A stretch of DNA of 64,000 nt from Microvelia longipes. Taxonomy: Eukaryota; Arthropoda; Insecta; Hemiptera; Veliidae. Both the position numbers and the translations under genes were made by a program. Below the pieces are notes generated by a model. The model did no database searches. It was not told where the DNA came from and was given only the letters and a program-made list of their open reading frames with translations. This document shows positions 36,626 through 50,111 of this stretch, one piece after another (the stretch's first letter is position 1; each line of letters starts with the position of its first letter). The stretch spans positions 33,454,533-33,518,532 of the forward strand of contig JACMZG010001911.1 of assembly GCA_018340805.1 (NCBI GenBank). Reading direction: 5' to 3'.

Positions 36626-38200
36626 ATCCTCTTCTCTTTCACCTAAATGAAAATAAAATAAAAAGTCGCTTTTTTAACCTTTACTTGAGTACCACCTTGT
36701 AAAGCGGTATCCATCAAACTAAGGTGACATAAGGGTAAATATTACCACCTGTAGAGTTTCAATTAACCATCTTGAATTGGGACTTGGTGAAAACTATTTG
36801 GACTTTTGTATGGCGTGAGAAAAGAGAAGAAAGGAAGAATAAACTATAAAAAAAAGAAAAATACTCAAGAAAAAAGGTCATATGTGGGTAATAGTTTAAC
36901 TGGGTACTATCTCAGGTTGGTGCCTACTTTAATACAGTCATATTGGGGTTATAGTTGTTTTTAAGAATAAGAATATTTTTTATTACGGACTTACATCCAA
37001 TAAGTAAATTACAAAATAAAACAAAGAATTATCAAGTTACAAAATTAACAATGTACAGAAGTTAAAACATGAATATAAAATATATAATAAAATAGAGTAC
37101 CAACTCAAAATGTCATATAGGGAAAGAAGGTAATATGGGGGTAATTTAATAGGGTACCTACCCAGGTTAGTACACAAGGAAAGAAGGTCTATTGTGGGTA
37201 ATATTTAAAACAGGGTACCGATAGAAGGGGATTGGGGAAAATAAATATATATTTTAAAAAACGTCAAATATGTAAATATAAAATTAAATGTCAAAAAATG
37301 ACATTCCTATTTTTACAGTTGAAGGAAATTAAATTTTGAAAAAAGGTGTAAAAAAGAGCGCATTTAATTAGATTAATATGGAAAATTAACGGAATATGAA
37401 CATGAAGGGTTTAGTTTTACAGTAACACCAGGAAAAGCAAAGTGGGAAATGTTTCCGCTGAGTAACAATAAAATAAAATTTTACTTTATGAAGAAGATCA
37501 TAAACTCATCTATTAGCAATATATAGTTATTAGTATAAAAATCGTAGAATTTAATTTTTACTTTTAATTATAATTTTTGTTAAGTTTTTCTGATAGTTAC
37601 AACTGAAAAACTTTAATTTGTGTAGTATTGATCTTTTAAACAGAAAAATACAAGTTTTTTTTATACAACAAATTTTTATCATTATTTGCATTACTCTCCA
37701 TTAGTATTAGTTATTTTTCATTAAGGAACTTGATGATACATTAATAAATACCATTTCAGAAATAAATAATAACAAATTACATTGGTTAAAATTGCATTAT
37801 TAACCCAAGTGTGTCCCATCGTCTTTTTCAAAAATTATTAAAAACAAATTTAAGTTCTTTTTAATTATGTAAGTTCAAAACTACTTGTAGTTTTCTAACT
37901 ATTTTGTTAAAAATACAAGTATTAAGAAAAATTGTGTTCCTGTGAGTTCTAAAAAAATCTTGTATTTTTTCTAAGTGTTAACTCCATCACACCTGCGCAT
38001 TTTGGTATCTATAATGAAATTAATGCAAACCGCCACGTTCCTAGACCAAAAATTCAGGCAGATTTTATAAAAATTGAGATTGGTATTTAAGTAAAAAGTA
38101 CCTTGAACACAATACGTTTCCTTTATACCTATGATAGGAGATGAAGAATATTAAAGATATAACAGAACAAATAAAAATTTAACAAACAATTAAATTGTAG
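36626..38200. other. beat intron with degenerate repeats
   Basis: Between 36870 and 37230 a unit like aaggtcatatgtgggtaat...ggtaccnnctcaggttggt recurs about three times with drift. The remainder is AT-rich. Confidence 0.4.
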
Positions 38201-38224
38201 ATATAATTTAGTGTGTGTAGTTGT

Positions 38225-38538
38225 GTATAGAAGTGTCATTGTTGGGTACGAATACGTGGATCTAGGCTACGCTAGTGTAATTGTAGGGTACGAATGCGTG
38301 GAACTAGGCTACGCTAGGGTCATTGTAGGGTACGAAAGCGTGGAACTAGGCTACGCTAGGATCATTGTAGGGTACGAATGCGTGGAGCTAGGCTACGCTA
38401 GGGTCATTGTAGGGTACGAATACGTGGAACTAGGCTACGCTAGGGTCATTGTAGGGTACGAATGCGTGGAACTAGGCTACGCTAGGGTCATTCTAGGGTA
38501 CGAATACGTGGAACTAGGCTACGCCAGAGTTAGGCCTT
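38225..38538 (+). repeat. 42-bp minisatellite, about 7 copies, open as a 14-residue repeat
   Basis: The unit is close to gtcattgtagggtacgaa-tgcgtggaactaggctacgctagg. Each 42-bp unit is itself a diverged pair of 21-bp halves (tagggtacg and taggctacg). Because 42 is a multiple of three, the + strand stays open for 109 codons (38211-38540), giving a VIVGYECVELGYAR repeat. No start context, homology or exon borders support a gene. Confidence 0.92.
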
Positions 38539-38540
38539 AA

Positions 38541-40860
38541 ATCGTTTAGTTAAAAAGAAGGGATACTTTTTTGAACCCTTATTACTATCTTAAATTAAGA
38601 ATTAAAAGATAAGAAGGTCTGATTACGTATAAAAAGATTTTCTATTGAAATTCTGCCTGGCCATTTAAAAGCCTACTTAGCTTTTCTTTGGCTCAATAAA
38701 CATTTTCAAGGGTAAACAGCCTCAATTTTAACTCTTTGAACTTTTTTTCCATTTTTACTTCTCTCTGTAAGATAACCTAAAGAAGATAATCTGTTAAAAA
38801 TCTAAAAAAGGGAGAAGTTAAAAAAAACTTTTTAAAGGTTTTTTAACCCGTTGTTTTGCAAAACTTCATCTTTGTATTCATCTTAAGACTTCTTTTGATT
38901 CGCCTATTTTGGGGCTGAAAAGTTTGTTAAAAACTATCTTTTAGGTGGTTTTGGCGGTGTTATGTTATAACTTTTTAGCACTAATGAACTTTTTTATTTG
39001 TTTTTTGTTGAAAAGTAATTTAAAAGGAAAACACGGTTTAAGAAAAACTGCTGGATTAACAAAGTTTTTTTTAAATATACAATTTTTAAAAAAGTAGCCC
39101 ATGGGCTAAAATATATAATACTTTTTAAAAGTTTCTTAAATAATACTTTGTATCTTGAGTCTCTATTAGTTTGGAGTAGTTATACCGTTTACTCTTAATT
39201 ACTACTAATTACTCTTAAGCTCACTCTAAGGAAAAATTCATGTGTTAATTTTAAAAATCTTTTATTTACTGATATAACAATATTAGTGTTATATGTGTTT
39301 CTATATAAAATTAATTTGTTGTAAAATAAGAACTTAAAGAATTATTTAATAGTTAATAATTACATTTCTTCTGAGTTAGAGCGTTATTCCGAGTTGTTTT
39401 TATAGGCTACGCTTATATAAGGATAGAATAAAAAGGTAACCAACTCCCCTAAAAAACCTAGTGCGACTTTCGCACTACAGTCTATCGTTTAGTTTAAAAA
39501 TCTTGACAGGTCAGTTTAGACACCTCTGATTCTTAAGAAAAAAATCCCTGCAAGATGGGAGCGGGAAAAACTATGTAAACAAATCAGGTTATTTTACCGT
39601 ATTTTCTTGGCAATGTTTTTTTACATTTCTGTTGTGTAGTTTTATTTTAAAATATCATATTTAAGATTAATTTTAAAGTAGTTTTTAAAACGATGTAAAC
39701 AAAAGAAGAACCACAAACAAAGCGAACGATTGCCGGGAAGAAGGTTTTTGCCCTACAGCGGTTATTGTGGTAGGGATTTTTTTTCTCTTTTTAAGTGAGA
39801 GGTTGGGAGCGGCTTCTCTGATTGGTCAATCCAAAGTTTCTTCTTTTGACATTCGCAATCGTATTAGAATCTCGAATTAGTGAGTAAAGTCACTTGTTGA
39901 TTCTATTCTACTATTGCTACGCTTCATTTGGTGGCAGCGGTAAACTATTTTATATTGGAAATAGAGAATTCTCGTAGGAAGGCAAAATTTTTTTGTATGT
40001 AGTTATAAAGAAGATGATGTAGTTATAAAGCTATACATAAGCCAGTAGTGCTATCAGATAAATTCGTAACGGGAAATTGGTATGATTATCTAAAATATTT
40101 TCATAACAAATCTGGAGTGAGTTTAATTATATAACAACATTTAATCGATATAACCCAGGTAATCACATGTGGGCGTCTAAATTAAAAAAAACATAAACGT
40201 TTTTTAAATTGTTTTAGGCTGCATTAAATGCCAAAATTTATCTTCTAGCTCGTGGATAATTTAGCTAATAATTTTCACCTGTTTAAACCGATTAAATTAT
40301 GAAATAAATTGAATAAAATGTAAACTTATTTGCTATCCGAGGGGTTATGTAAAAGTTTAAAGACGACAAGCAAAGCGCTTTAGCTATTTAGAAGTATGAC
40401 TATTTAGAAAGTATAAAAAGTTAATTTCAAACTGAATGTAGGCAAAAAGCGGAAAGTTAAGCCACGCCTACTCAGTTGAAAAGTAGGTCTACCGCAGTGC
40501 TAGCGTCGATCGGAATCCAAATTTTCCCTCCATTGAGTCGACAGTCTTACTGTTTAAGTATCTAGTCTCTGCTCTGGTCTCACTCACTCTCAAAAAAACA
40601 TAGGGACAAACAAAACACTAGCAACACACCATTTTTCTGTCAATCAGTAAAATTTTGGTGAAATCATTTTTAAATTATTTAATGTTTATGTTATTATTTC
40701 TTATAAATTAATGAAATTTAGTTATTCTGACAGATAAAAACAGCTGCGAGCACACCTTCTAAAATAAAAACAAAATATATGGGGGTCCTATTTTATTTAC
40801 AAAGGAACTATAATGTGAGTAGACTTCCTCTTCTCCTTTCACCCTCCTATAAATAACTTT
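38541..40860. other. beat intron, possible LTR remnant near the end
   Basis: Bases 39905-39945 read ctattgctacgcttca then tttggtggcagcggtaaac. A CA end followed by TGG resembles an LTR/primer-binding-site junction that might belong to the gypsy relic downstream. No matching second LTR was found. Confidence 0.35.
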
Positions 40861-41400
40861 AGGATGGACAAATCAGGAAAAAGTAAAATTTTTGAGCGTG
40901 TTAGTTCTACAAATAATGAATATAATAATGTTTATAGGGAGGTAACCAAACGTACAACCTCCAGAACAACGCGAGTTTAGGAAACGAGTATTTAAGCAGG
41001 AAAAAAGGGACCCAATTTAAAAAGTAAGTCACAGCAAATATCTGAATTGACTAGAGCAGTGGGAATATTAGTTGGTGCCTCTTTGAGTATCTGGTTTACT
41101 CCCCAAAAACATAACCTGCCAGGGGTGTTTGGAGAGGAGTCCTGTTTAAGCCTTAGAAAACACAAAAAACTGAGGTCAGCCATCATTAAGGACCAAGTGC
41201 TGGCTGGTTCTAATGTATTGGCTCCTATTGCTAAAGCACTATTCTAATTTTATTGACACTAATATTAATGATGTTAAAGCATAGATATAAATCGCCTTAT
41301 AGGTGCGTGTAAAACGCTGGTTAGCAGACACTTTGCTGAGTAGTCAAGGATCAAATTTACTGGTATAATCTTGTTGGTGTACTTTCTAGGCGAGCAGAAA
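40861..41400 (+). pseudogene. degraded coding-looking sequence, unassigned (possibly gag of the adjacent retroelement)
   Basis: Codon-like stretches begin at an ATG at 40864 (MDKSGKSKIFERVSSTNNEY) and continue after stops as ISELTRAVGILVGASLS, IWFTPQKHNLPGVFGEESC and LAGSNVLAPIAKALF. I do not recognise the family. Being about 0.5-1 kb before a gypsy RT relic in the same orientation, it may be that element's gag. Confidence 0.35.
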
Positions 41401-41859
41401 GTTCAAATATACTTTAATGAAGGAGTAGGGATACAGTTCAAGTAATTATCCACAATGAAACGTTGATACATGGCTGAGTGATTGAAGAAGGCAAAGAGGT
41501 TGTTTTTTGAGCCATCGATTAGTAAGGATGACGTGTCAACCCTTCAATTGGCTGATGCAATTGCGACGGTGAAAGGAAACTTATTTCTTTGTGAATATTA
41601 CATGGTAAAAAGAAAGTGGGTGCTATTAACCCTTACTTTGAGGTAAATAAAAATGTGGAGCTTTCAGAAAATAAAAAAGTTGAAGCAATTTTTAATATGT
41701 TTGTCACTACGAGTTTATCAAAACACAAAAGAAACAGCTAATGAAAGTTTTAGAAGAATTTAGAGACATTTTACTCCACTAGAGGTTGTAATGTTTGCAG
41801 AGTTGGCATTGTAAAACATAAAATCTTTAATGAAGGTTATTAAACCAGTATTTAGAAGA

Positions 41860-42545
41860 ACTCCATGTCAGAGGTAGAGAAGCTCGTGAAGGAAATGTTG
41901 AATCAAGGCATCAAAGAACCATCGGTGTCCCCATAGTCAAGTCCCATTCTAAGGAAGGAAGATCGATGTACGAGATTTTTTATTGATTACCTGAAGCTGA
42001 ATTTAACTACAAAGAAAAATGTTTATCCTTTTACAAGGATTGATAATATCTTGTAGCTGTTTCTTTTTCATCTCTAGATCTCGCAACAGGTGTAAGTAAA
42101 CTACCAAAACAAAGGAAAAAACAGCTTTCGTGACATGTGACGGTCTTTACCAATTTATGCCGTTTAGGCTAAGTAATGTCCCTGCCGCGTTTCAGCGGTT
42201 AATGGATTCGGTGCTGAGCGCATTAAAGTTGTTAGTTACCATGGTATACTTGGATGATGTTGTGATTTGGAGTCATATTATTGAGAAGTACATAGAACAA
42301 TTAGGAGAAGTATTTATCTGCTTGCGTTAAGTTAATTCAAACTCAAGCCAAATAAATGTAATTTGATTAAAAACAACCTAACCTGGAGGATATTGTTAGT
42401 ACAGATGGCATAGCAGCGGATCCAGATAAAACAAAAACTGTTAGTGATTGGCCAAAACCGTCATCTGTGAAGGAACCGCGCTCGTGTTTAGGGTTCGCAG
42501 CGTACTACTGCTGGGTTCGCTATGTTTGGGTATAAAATTCATTAC
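41860..42545 (+). pseudogene. Ty3/gypsy reverse transcriptase relic
   Basis: Conserved blocks in order: VEKLVKEMLNQGIKEPSVSP (stop for Trp) SSPI, then TRFFIDYLKLN, VYPFTRIDN, FVTCDGLYQFMPFRLSN with APAAFQRLMD, then the catalytic YLDDVVIWS at about 42245. These match the fingers and palm of Ty3/gypsy RT. Stops and frameshifts, including loss of the motif A Asp region, make it non-functional. No protease, integrase or paired LTRs were found. Confidence 0.85.
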
Positions 42546-43482
42546 ATTATGCCATAATATAAATTTAATTTAACCACATCTAAACTATAATAAATTTGTG
42601 AGGTGGCTAAATTTATGGGAGGGAGCAAATATCCTAACTATCTCGATTATGTGCATACACGGGTACTTGTTGTTACATTAAAATTGTCGGATTTATACTT
42701 ATGTTTATGACTTATCTTATGTTTATTAATGATAATAATTGTTGGGGTTGAATTGGCCGAACCAGGATTCACCTCACAACCTATAAGCTGGTTAGCACAA
42801 AATAAACAATAGATCGGACTGTAATATTTGTTGAAGTGATGAGATGGATAACAAAGAACACCTTATGAAATCAATTTGGTTATAATTATATACCATAAGC
42901 CCTGTATATATAGGTAAAATAAATAATTTGGCATTAGCGAGCAATAAGACCCCATGAACCCTTTGATGATGAAATGACTTCTTCTCTTCCTTCCTCTTAA
43001 TATAAACTTAGATGTGTTTAAATCATAAACCTACGATTAGAATGGAAGTTGATGATGACTTATCTTTGATGGATGATAATATAATACCATGAAGGTTGAT
43101 CCACTGGTGATGGTGATGAATATGAGTTGGTGATAAGTGGCAATGTCAAAAAAATGGCGCTGTTAACACTCTTACACAACCATAAAACTACTAAGAAATG
43201 GGGTTGAGACACAAACATTGATCTAGAAGTTGCTGAGTCGACGTTGCCTAATAAATTGTGACTGTCAATCTGCAATACATTGGTGCGTTGCGGGATTAGC
43301 ATAATGAATTGATTCTAGGGAACCTAAATATGGACTAATTAAAATCTAAGTAGGAACTATGGTATATCTCTCAGATAGATTAACGATTAACTTAAATCAA
43401 CAAAAATACATCAACAAATGTTAGGAGATGTCCTAACAATAATAATTGGTTTGTTTAAATTTACTATCATAATTGTTTTCAG
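42546..43482. other. beat intron, nothing recognised
   Basis: Ends in the acceptor tract ataattgttttcag (AG at 43481-43482). Confidence 0.5.
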
Positions 43483-43720
43483 GTTCGAAATACGTACGAG
43501 ACAAGGTTGTGGAGCGGAGTTGAAGTAGAACGAGGTGGACTCGAGAGCTCTGTCTTAGAAATGGAAGCAACTGCTACAGCGAGGATGTTTAGGGACTCGA
43601 ACAAAGCGAAAATATCATGCCTGGCATCGCAGTTCAACTTATATTCCAGAACAGTTTCTACTTTTATATTAGAAGATACACCTCAATTAGCTCATGTTCT
43701 AGGACCTTCGTCTCCTAAAG
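43483..43720 (+). CDS. Beaten-path (Beat) family protein, exon encoding the C-terminal Ig region
   Basis: A 238-nt exon opening in phase 0, as required by the exon ending at 29555. It encodes VRNTYETRLWSGVEVERGGL, ESSVLEMEATATARMF and RDSNKAKISCLASQF, followed by NLYSRTVSTFILEDTPQLAH. GLESSVL-plus-hydrophobic spacing and the K-I-x-C-L-A motif correspond to the Beat segment usually reading GLE-S-LGL-F and LKC-A; the Cys is the partner of the one in VRANCTS. The donor is CTAAAG|GTAATC and the exon ends in phase 1, so at least one further exon follows. It was not found in the remaining 20 kb; Beat C-termini are poorly conserved. Confidence 0.88.
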
Positions 43721-45689
43721 GTAATCAACAGATTAAATAATTTTTGGTGCTATGAACTAAGTTTAATCCTGAGGCCTGTTTCTAACCTCTTGCAAGGCAT
43801 CTTTTAAAACATTTTGTTAGATTTTTTGTTACAAAAAACTATGCACACTTACTTACTTGAGCTATTTCTATTATACTGGTAAAGGATTTTTATGACTGAA
43901 AAGTCTTAAAACCAATTTTAAAGGGACAGGCGTGTGAGAAAAACTGATTATTCGCTTTAGTGAATCGATTTTCACGCTTAAGCTCTCAAACTCAATGTTT
44001 AATAAATGATAGAGTAACAAAAAAAATTATTTAAATGCATCAGAACTTGTTAATTGCACTTGATGTACAGACTAGGTAATGAGATTTAATTTAAAATAAA
44101 GTACATAAAGTTACTTTACTCTTACGTACATTTGATTTTTATCTTCTCTTTTATTTTATTTACTTCTAAAGAAAAGTCTCAAGGAAAAAGGCCCTTAATA
44201 GGAAGGAAATAAAGGTCAAAAGAGATGTGGACTAGAATAAAGAGATTGTGTGCGCACTCTATGGGCTAAAACTAAAGCTGTAATTAACAGAGTAAGGGGT
44301 GATAGTGCTCTACGTGCTGTGAATCTATTAACTTTTCTTCTTTCTTCGTCCTTTTCTACATAAGTTAAAAGAAACACATTTTTCCTAAAACCTTAAAACT
44401 TTAATTTACTGTTAAAATTAGTCTTTCAATAAACATTAAGAGATTGCGAACCTGCTCTGTGGCGCGTACATTCGTACAACCCTACTCCTTTCCTAATTTT
44501 TTCCGGTTTGCTTAGATAGAAGTAATTTTTTTAAGAAATTCATTTAAAACGCCAATTTGAAAGGGTTTAATTTTTTTCTTAACTTTGTTTTAAGAAATAC
44601 TACTTAAAGTAAATCATATAGGTTAAATGTTTATACTTCGTGTTTATTGGGAATAAAAGGGACTTAAAGAAAAGTCGGGTAATAGCACGACTTCACGCTA
44701 CGCTTTGTCCTTCTCCCATTCCTTTTGTTTATTTTGGTATATTGAGAATTAAAATGTTATTTTCGAATCCAACGTGACAGTTTCTTTGGAGGTTTAGACC
44801 TGTTTGTTTATTTAATATTATAACCCCCACCAAAAACACTAGTCTAGCATGGCCAAGCCTAGCATGAAAAGAATTGAGATCTTATTTTACGCCAAAGTCT
44901 TATTGACCTCACAATTTGATCGACATTATTTATTAATCATGACATCAATTTGACAAGGTAAGTACGTGTCGAAAGGTATCGTACTATTTAACACTTATTG
45001 CACAGAGAAATTTCACGATGCGTGTCTATTAAACTAAGCAACCATATTATATTACAGTACTTAAAATATAACTCGCATCGTATATCGTATAACTGTGTGT
45101 ATTTGTTATCGTAGCATGTTTATGCCACAGAGTTGAAATATCGAAGAAGAATCAATCTTTAGGTCAATTTGTTCTCTTGCCAAATTAGTGTGAATGAGCG
45201 TAGTGAATATGACGAAGAAACTTTTCGTGGTACCCATGGCCCGATTTCATTTATCATTAATGAATACAAAATATGTTTCCCTTCTTTGATTAAAATGAAA
45301 ACGTTCAGCGAGACAGATATAATTTGCCCCTCTAGAGTCAAGTGATGAATCAATTATTGAATTGCATTAAACAGAATGATCGTAATTTTTTAATGTTAAA
45401 ACGTTTGATGTTTCCATAGACAAATAAATAAACGGGACTGTAAACAAAACAGCTGCGTAAAATAATACCGTAAGGTGAATCTCACAGCGTCTGCTACCTA
45501 AATATTTTCTTTTTTTATCCGCTCAAAAGAAATTCAAAAGAAAAAGGAAGTTATTAAGACTGTCTGATAGTTTATTAATATCTCATAAAAATGTTGGAAA
45601 AAATCGTTTTACTTACTAAAATAGCAGCAAATATAAAAGACAAATACATCATTCTATATTAGATAACCCTATTTTAGTGTGTTTGAGAT
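43721..45689. other. intron or downstream sequence, nothing recognised
   Basis: A ctacgctttgtccttctcccatt stretch near 44700 resembles the E-repeat motif. No further exon of beat could be supported. Confidence 0.4.
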
Positions 45690-45915
45690 ATTTGCTCCTA
45701 GACGATTCTATGGGACACGGAAACTATCGAACGCTTTGTCATCAGCATTCTTTTTTCTATCAGCATCCGGTTTCAGTTCCGGTTTTTTTAATTAATATCA
45801 TAATGTAAACAAACACGTTATTTTACTAATACATTTGAACATTCGTTTATATCGTGGCAGTATGCCACTTATATAAACTAGTAATATGACCAACTGTTAT
45901 AGGACACAACCACGT
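45690..45915 (-). repeat. dispersed repeat R3, copy b (inverted)
   Basis: The reverse complement runs from tcatattactagtttatataagtggcatactgccac to tccgtgtcccatagaatcgtctag and matches 60832-61052. GTGGCA-TAC-TGCCAC forms a small hairpin. A ccttaggcctaagg palindrome lies just downstream near 45950. Confidence 0.65.
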
Positions 45916-46527
45916 GACTGCGACCTCCAGCGTCGACGCCTCGTAGCAACCTTAGGCCTAAGGCCTCTTGTTTTACAACTCGAACTACGTGAGAAAAGTT
46001 GCTTGTTGATTTTATTTCACTGGATGAAATTGAATAGATTAGTTCACATTATATAGAGAGGTACATTTGGGTATAATATTATTAATTGAAATTAGTAATA
46101 TATAGATAAAATATACCTAAGTGATCATACTATATATGTATTGTGCTAGTGTACATACCTCATTAGATAAGCATGTTGTTTGGTTTACAAAATTTTAAAG
46201 ATATTTACGCATATACGCAGTTTATTTGACGGTGTCAAACGTTATTTCTTGTTATTTTAAAATCTTGCTTTGTCAAGTGAAATAAAGAAAAATGACTGGT
46301 AAATTTAGTTGTTACACTGAAAGCGTTTTATTAAGGAAAAGTTATAACAAACCTACTCAAACAATATACACATAATGCGTCACAAAATATCTAATTTGTC
46401 ATGAACTAATTATGTGGCGCGAGTCTCTTCAAACTAAAAGAAACTAGCGAGGGATCTAAAACTGTAAATCATATTTCTTTATAAATGACATGTAAAATAT
46501 TTCCTTGTTAAAAAAATCTAAAAAGAA
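45916..46527. other. non-coding, nothing recognised
   Basis: No exon, RNA gene or family member recognised apart from the 45950 palindrome. Confidence 0.4.
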
Positions 46528-46850
46528 CTAACAAGTCGGGTACGGGGTACCTCAGAACTATTCCTTACCAAATAACATTCGCTGCGCTCATACTCAGAAT
46601 ATGGGGAGTGGCTTTTTTCTAAGCCATTAATGACTGTTAAAGACGTCATTGAAAAATTATTAACCAGAGTGCACAAGATCTAAAGATTAATTTTTGTACC
46701 TAATATTGCTTTATCACAGGGAACTATCATGATAAGAGACTCGCACATATAGACAGAAAAATTGGTTAAAACAACTCAGACGGTTTTGAAAACACCTGAA
46801 ATTCCTGATTTTGGTTCTTAATCAGAACAAAAATATGATTTAATGTCTAG
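46528..46850 (+). repeat. dispersed repeat E, copy E3 (internally deleted)
   Basis: Starts gtcgggtacggggtacctca and reaches the terminal block tatagacagaaaaattgg...acacctgaaattcctga, with most of the middle and the 5S-like part missing. Confidence 0.55.
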
Positions 46851-47227
46851 TTATGAGGTATTTTTTTTAAAAGCTGCGTCATCAAAAATGTAAGCGAATC
46901 GTTAAAAATAGAAAATTTGTTTATGGGGATGAAAATTGATGCATATGTCCCCTCTAAGTGTTGCATTAATCGACCAGATTTTATCCGGATATGTTTTGCC
47001 ATTTCGTAAACGTTGATTTTAAACTTTGATGACCTATAATTATCAAGGTTCCTTCTGCTTTCACGTAGGTGGCGTAAAGCAAGAAGAACTAGTAAAAATA
47101 GTTAAATGGCTATTTAACTTTTAGATTTTAAATATTACAAGTTTTTAATTTCAGATTTTATGTTAATTTATTGCGATTATACACGAAAAAATTATGTATA
47201 ATTTTGATCTAATAAATGTTTATTCTA

Positions 47228-47231
<4 letters not shown>

Positions 47232-47310
<79 letters not shown>

Positions 47311-47330
47311 GTGTGTGTGTATGTATTTCT
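47232..47330. repeat. (AT)n microsatellite with short (GT)n
   Basis: About 75 bp of AT then tgtgtgtgtgtatg. Open frames on both strands here are repeat artefacts. Confidence 0.95.
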
Positions 47331-49654
47331 AGCGGATTCTTGTAAACACGCTGTCTCTCGAACGATATTTTTTATTAAATTAACATTAAGGAATCTCCGA
47401 ATCCGAGTGAAAAAAAGGTAGTTGTGACTCCTTCGCCGTGTTAAATGAGTCAACGAAATGTATAAAAATCAGTACAATGAAGGGTTAACATTTTTCGCCA
47501 GGGAAAAGGTTCTTATTTATGTATACTAAATCGAATGAAGCCGGTCCAGAGTCGAAAAACCGTGGTATATTTATCGGCAAACTTACAATTTGGTTGGTAA
47601 ACAATACATTTCAAATTGAGTCATTTTCCGAAATGACAATACAGCCGCTCTAAGTACTGACAGATTGGGGATGAGTGCGAATAATGCTTTACCGTGCGTC
47701 GTATAATCTATTGGATAAATACGCGCATTTTCTATGAAAAAGTCGAAAAAAATAAATTTCAAGTTGCGACGGTATTGCTTAAGTTATAATGCATTTATCG
47801 GAAACATAAGCAAGAAATGGATTAATGAGAAATTTGCCTCTCTTGCGGACCCTTGTGCCAGAAATTTTAAGTTGGCTTGAAACAAGACTGTTCTTTTTAC
47901 AGTATCGTTTTACCAGCTAGTAAACTAAAAAAGCAAGACGGGATAAGATCTCTGACGCTGTACGATCTGTTGATTGACAAATTGTCACAGGAATTTAAAC
48001 ATTACACGGATCTGTCTATGTCCCCTCTCTTATTTATTTTTAAGTAAAACACAGTTAAAACCGAAGAATACTAATAAATCAAGAACAGATAAATAAATGG
48101 CTTTACCCAAAAAGAAAATAAAACATACTATGCAAATTCATTTGTATTTTGAAATATTAAAATTTGACAAAAAATTAACCCAGTAGGAATATAAAACAAA
48201 AAGAGGTCTACCTTAACAACGAAGCTCTAACTACGCGCAATAAATTTACAAACCTCTGAAAGTACGATACAAGATAATACTTTTTATTTTTATTCAAATA
48301 ATGTGTTTTTCCTTAAGGGTTTTGAAAGTCGGCATGCAGAGTTTTTATAAATCGAGTTTGCCTTTTGTTTAAAAATTGTGAATTTTAATTTTTAACAAAG
48401 AATTTAGGTTATGCTCGGACTTAAACAAAAAAGTATATATTTCCACATAGTTGTTCAAAGAAATATATTTCTTTTTACCATGCATGAATGTCTGGCTCGT
48501 ATCTTTGGTCAAAGTTAATTTTCATATTTTTTTTATTTTTCATTGTTTAAATATTTTCTTTTTGTCTTCATACTTGCATAAAGAACTTTTCACACATTTA
48601 CTTTAAGGATTATATGAATGATAACTTTAAAAATGTCATGCCTAAAATACTGTTTCTTTTTACACGATTGTACACTATTTAAATATAATTTCTATGAGTG
48701 TCTGCTTATTTTAAGCAAACTTACTAAGACAATCATGCTATTTTTTGGTAATGTTCATCAAGGGTGTATAATATATCTATTATTATAGACCTATATTTTA
48801 GAAAGAGGCTTGATCATCCCGCCCCGCTGGATGATCAATACTGCACAGATATACAAGCACAACATACTAAATTTATTTGAGTCAGCTCTCTTCAAATCCA
48901 ACTGAGATAGACTCAGATTCATACCTAGAAGGGACGATGGAGTTTGGAATATCGTTAAAAACTGTGAATACAAGTCTATAGATATTTAGACCGATATTTA
49001 GACAAGGTCAGTAACGTTAATGACCTAACGTCATTTTGTCAACATTACAATAGAGTAGTATCGTGGAAGGACCAGAAACAGATATATGTAGATTTAAGCA
49101 TCGCGGAAGCTTAATTCATTGCCGTGGAAGAATGTCGAAAGGAGCTCACATAGATAAAAACCCTTCTACATGTGCCGCAATTCCTTGGAAGATCAAAGTT
49201 GATTACACGGGAACTATTAAGAAAATTGAAAATACAATCACTTGTAAATTATCGAAAACTATTGTAAATCTAAGGACTGCGAGATGATATCGGAGTGCGA
49301 GGATCTAGAACTTCTGTACCGTTTAAAAGCATCATATCTGATACAATAAAAACCTTGGTTCTGCAGACAAATTGAAGGAATTCAGACAAAAGATGGGAAT
49401 GTGTCTACCTGTTGAAGCTATTGAGGAGGAGTGTTAGTATAACCTGCAATATCTAGGATGACATAGAGATATTATTACTAGAGGGACCCTATTGGTTGAA
49501 TTTTGGAACATCCAAAAAGTAACCCGACTACCTTCGTTAAAAATATAATAAATAATCTGTACAAAATTATAGAAGCTTATATAGAAGAACGTTAAAAATA
49601 CAAATCAAAACACAAATAATGTGCGGGAAGCCGAAAACAATTAATTTATTATAA
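47331..49654. other. non-coding, one unassigned short frame
   Basis: A 74-codon frame at 49063-49287 reads MEGPETDICRFKHRGSLIHC and on to CAAIPWKIKVDYTG. It might be a retroelement or gene fragment, but I recognise no family. The rest is AT-rich. Confidence 0.35.
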
Positions 49655-49823
49655 ATATATCATTTGATACTACCGAGTTTTGCAAAACATGAATAGTTGA
49701 CACAATATAATTGTGCGAGAGACACCTAGGAAATGTAACAAGCAAATGCAATGCTACATCTGGGAACTGTTCCATCATTCGACATTTGTCATCATTGATG
49801 GCTCGACATAATGTCATGTCCCA

Positions 49824-49864
49824 CTCTGTTTCGTTACGTCTAACTCATCAGGGCGCCGACAGAG
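49824..49864 (-). ncRNA. hammerhead ribozyme motif in satellite copy S2
   Basis: The minus strand reads CTCTGTC, GGCGCC, CTGATGA, GTTAGACGTAAC, GAAACAGAG. Core and pairing are identical to the S3 copy at 50112-50152, described there. Confidence 0.7.
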
Positions 49865-50111
49865 CCTGAACTCACTCTGACCTTCAATTAATTCCGAAGA
49901 ATATAATATGAAGTACTTACCAGAGATTTTCCTAGGTGTCTCTCGCACAATTATATTGTGTCAACTATTCATGTTTTGTAAAACTCGGTAGTATCAAATG
50001 ATATATGTTTTGTTTGCCATGCATGATGGCGGTAAGAGAGCACCGCTTGTCTCTGGTAAGTACTTCATATTATATTCTTTGGAATTAATTGAAGGTCAGA
50101 GTGAGTTCAGG

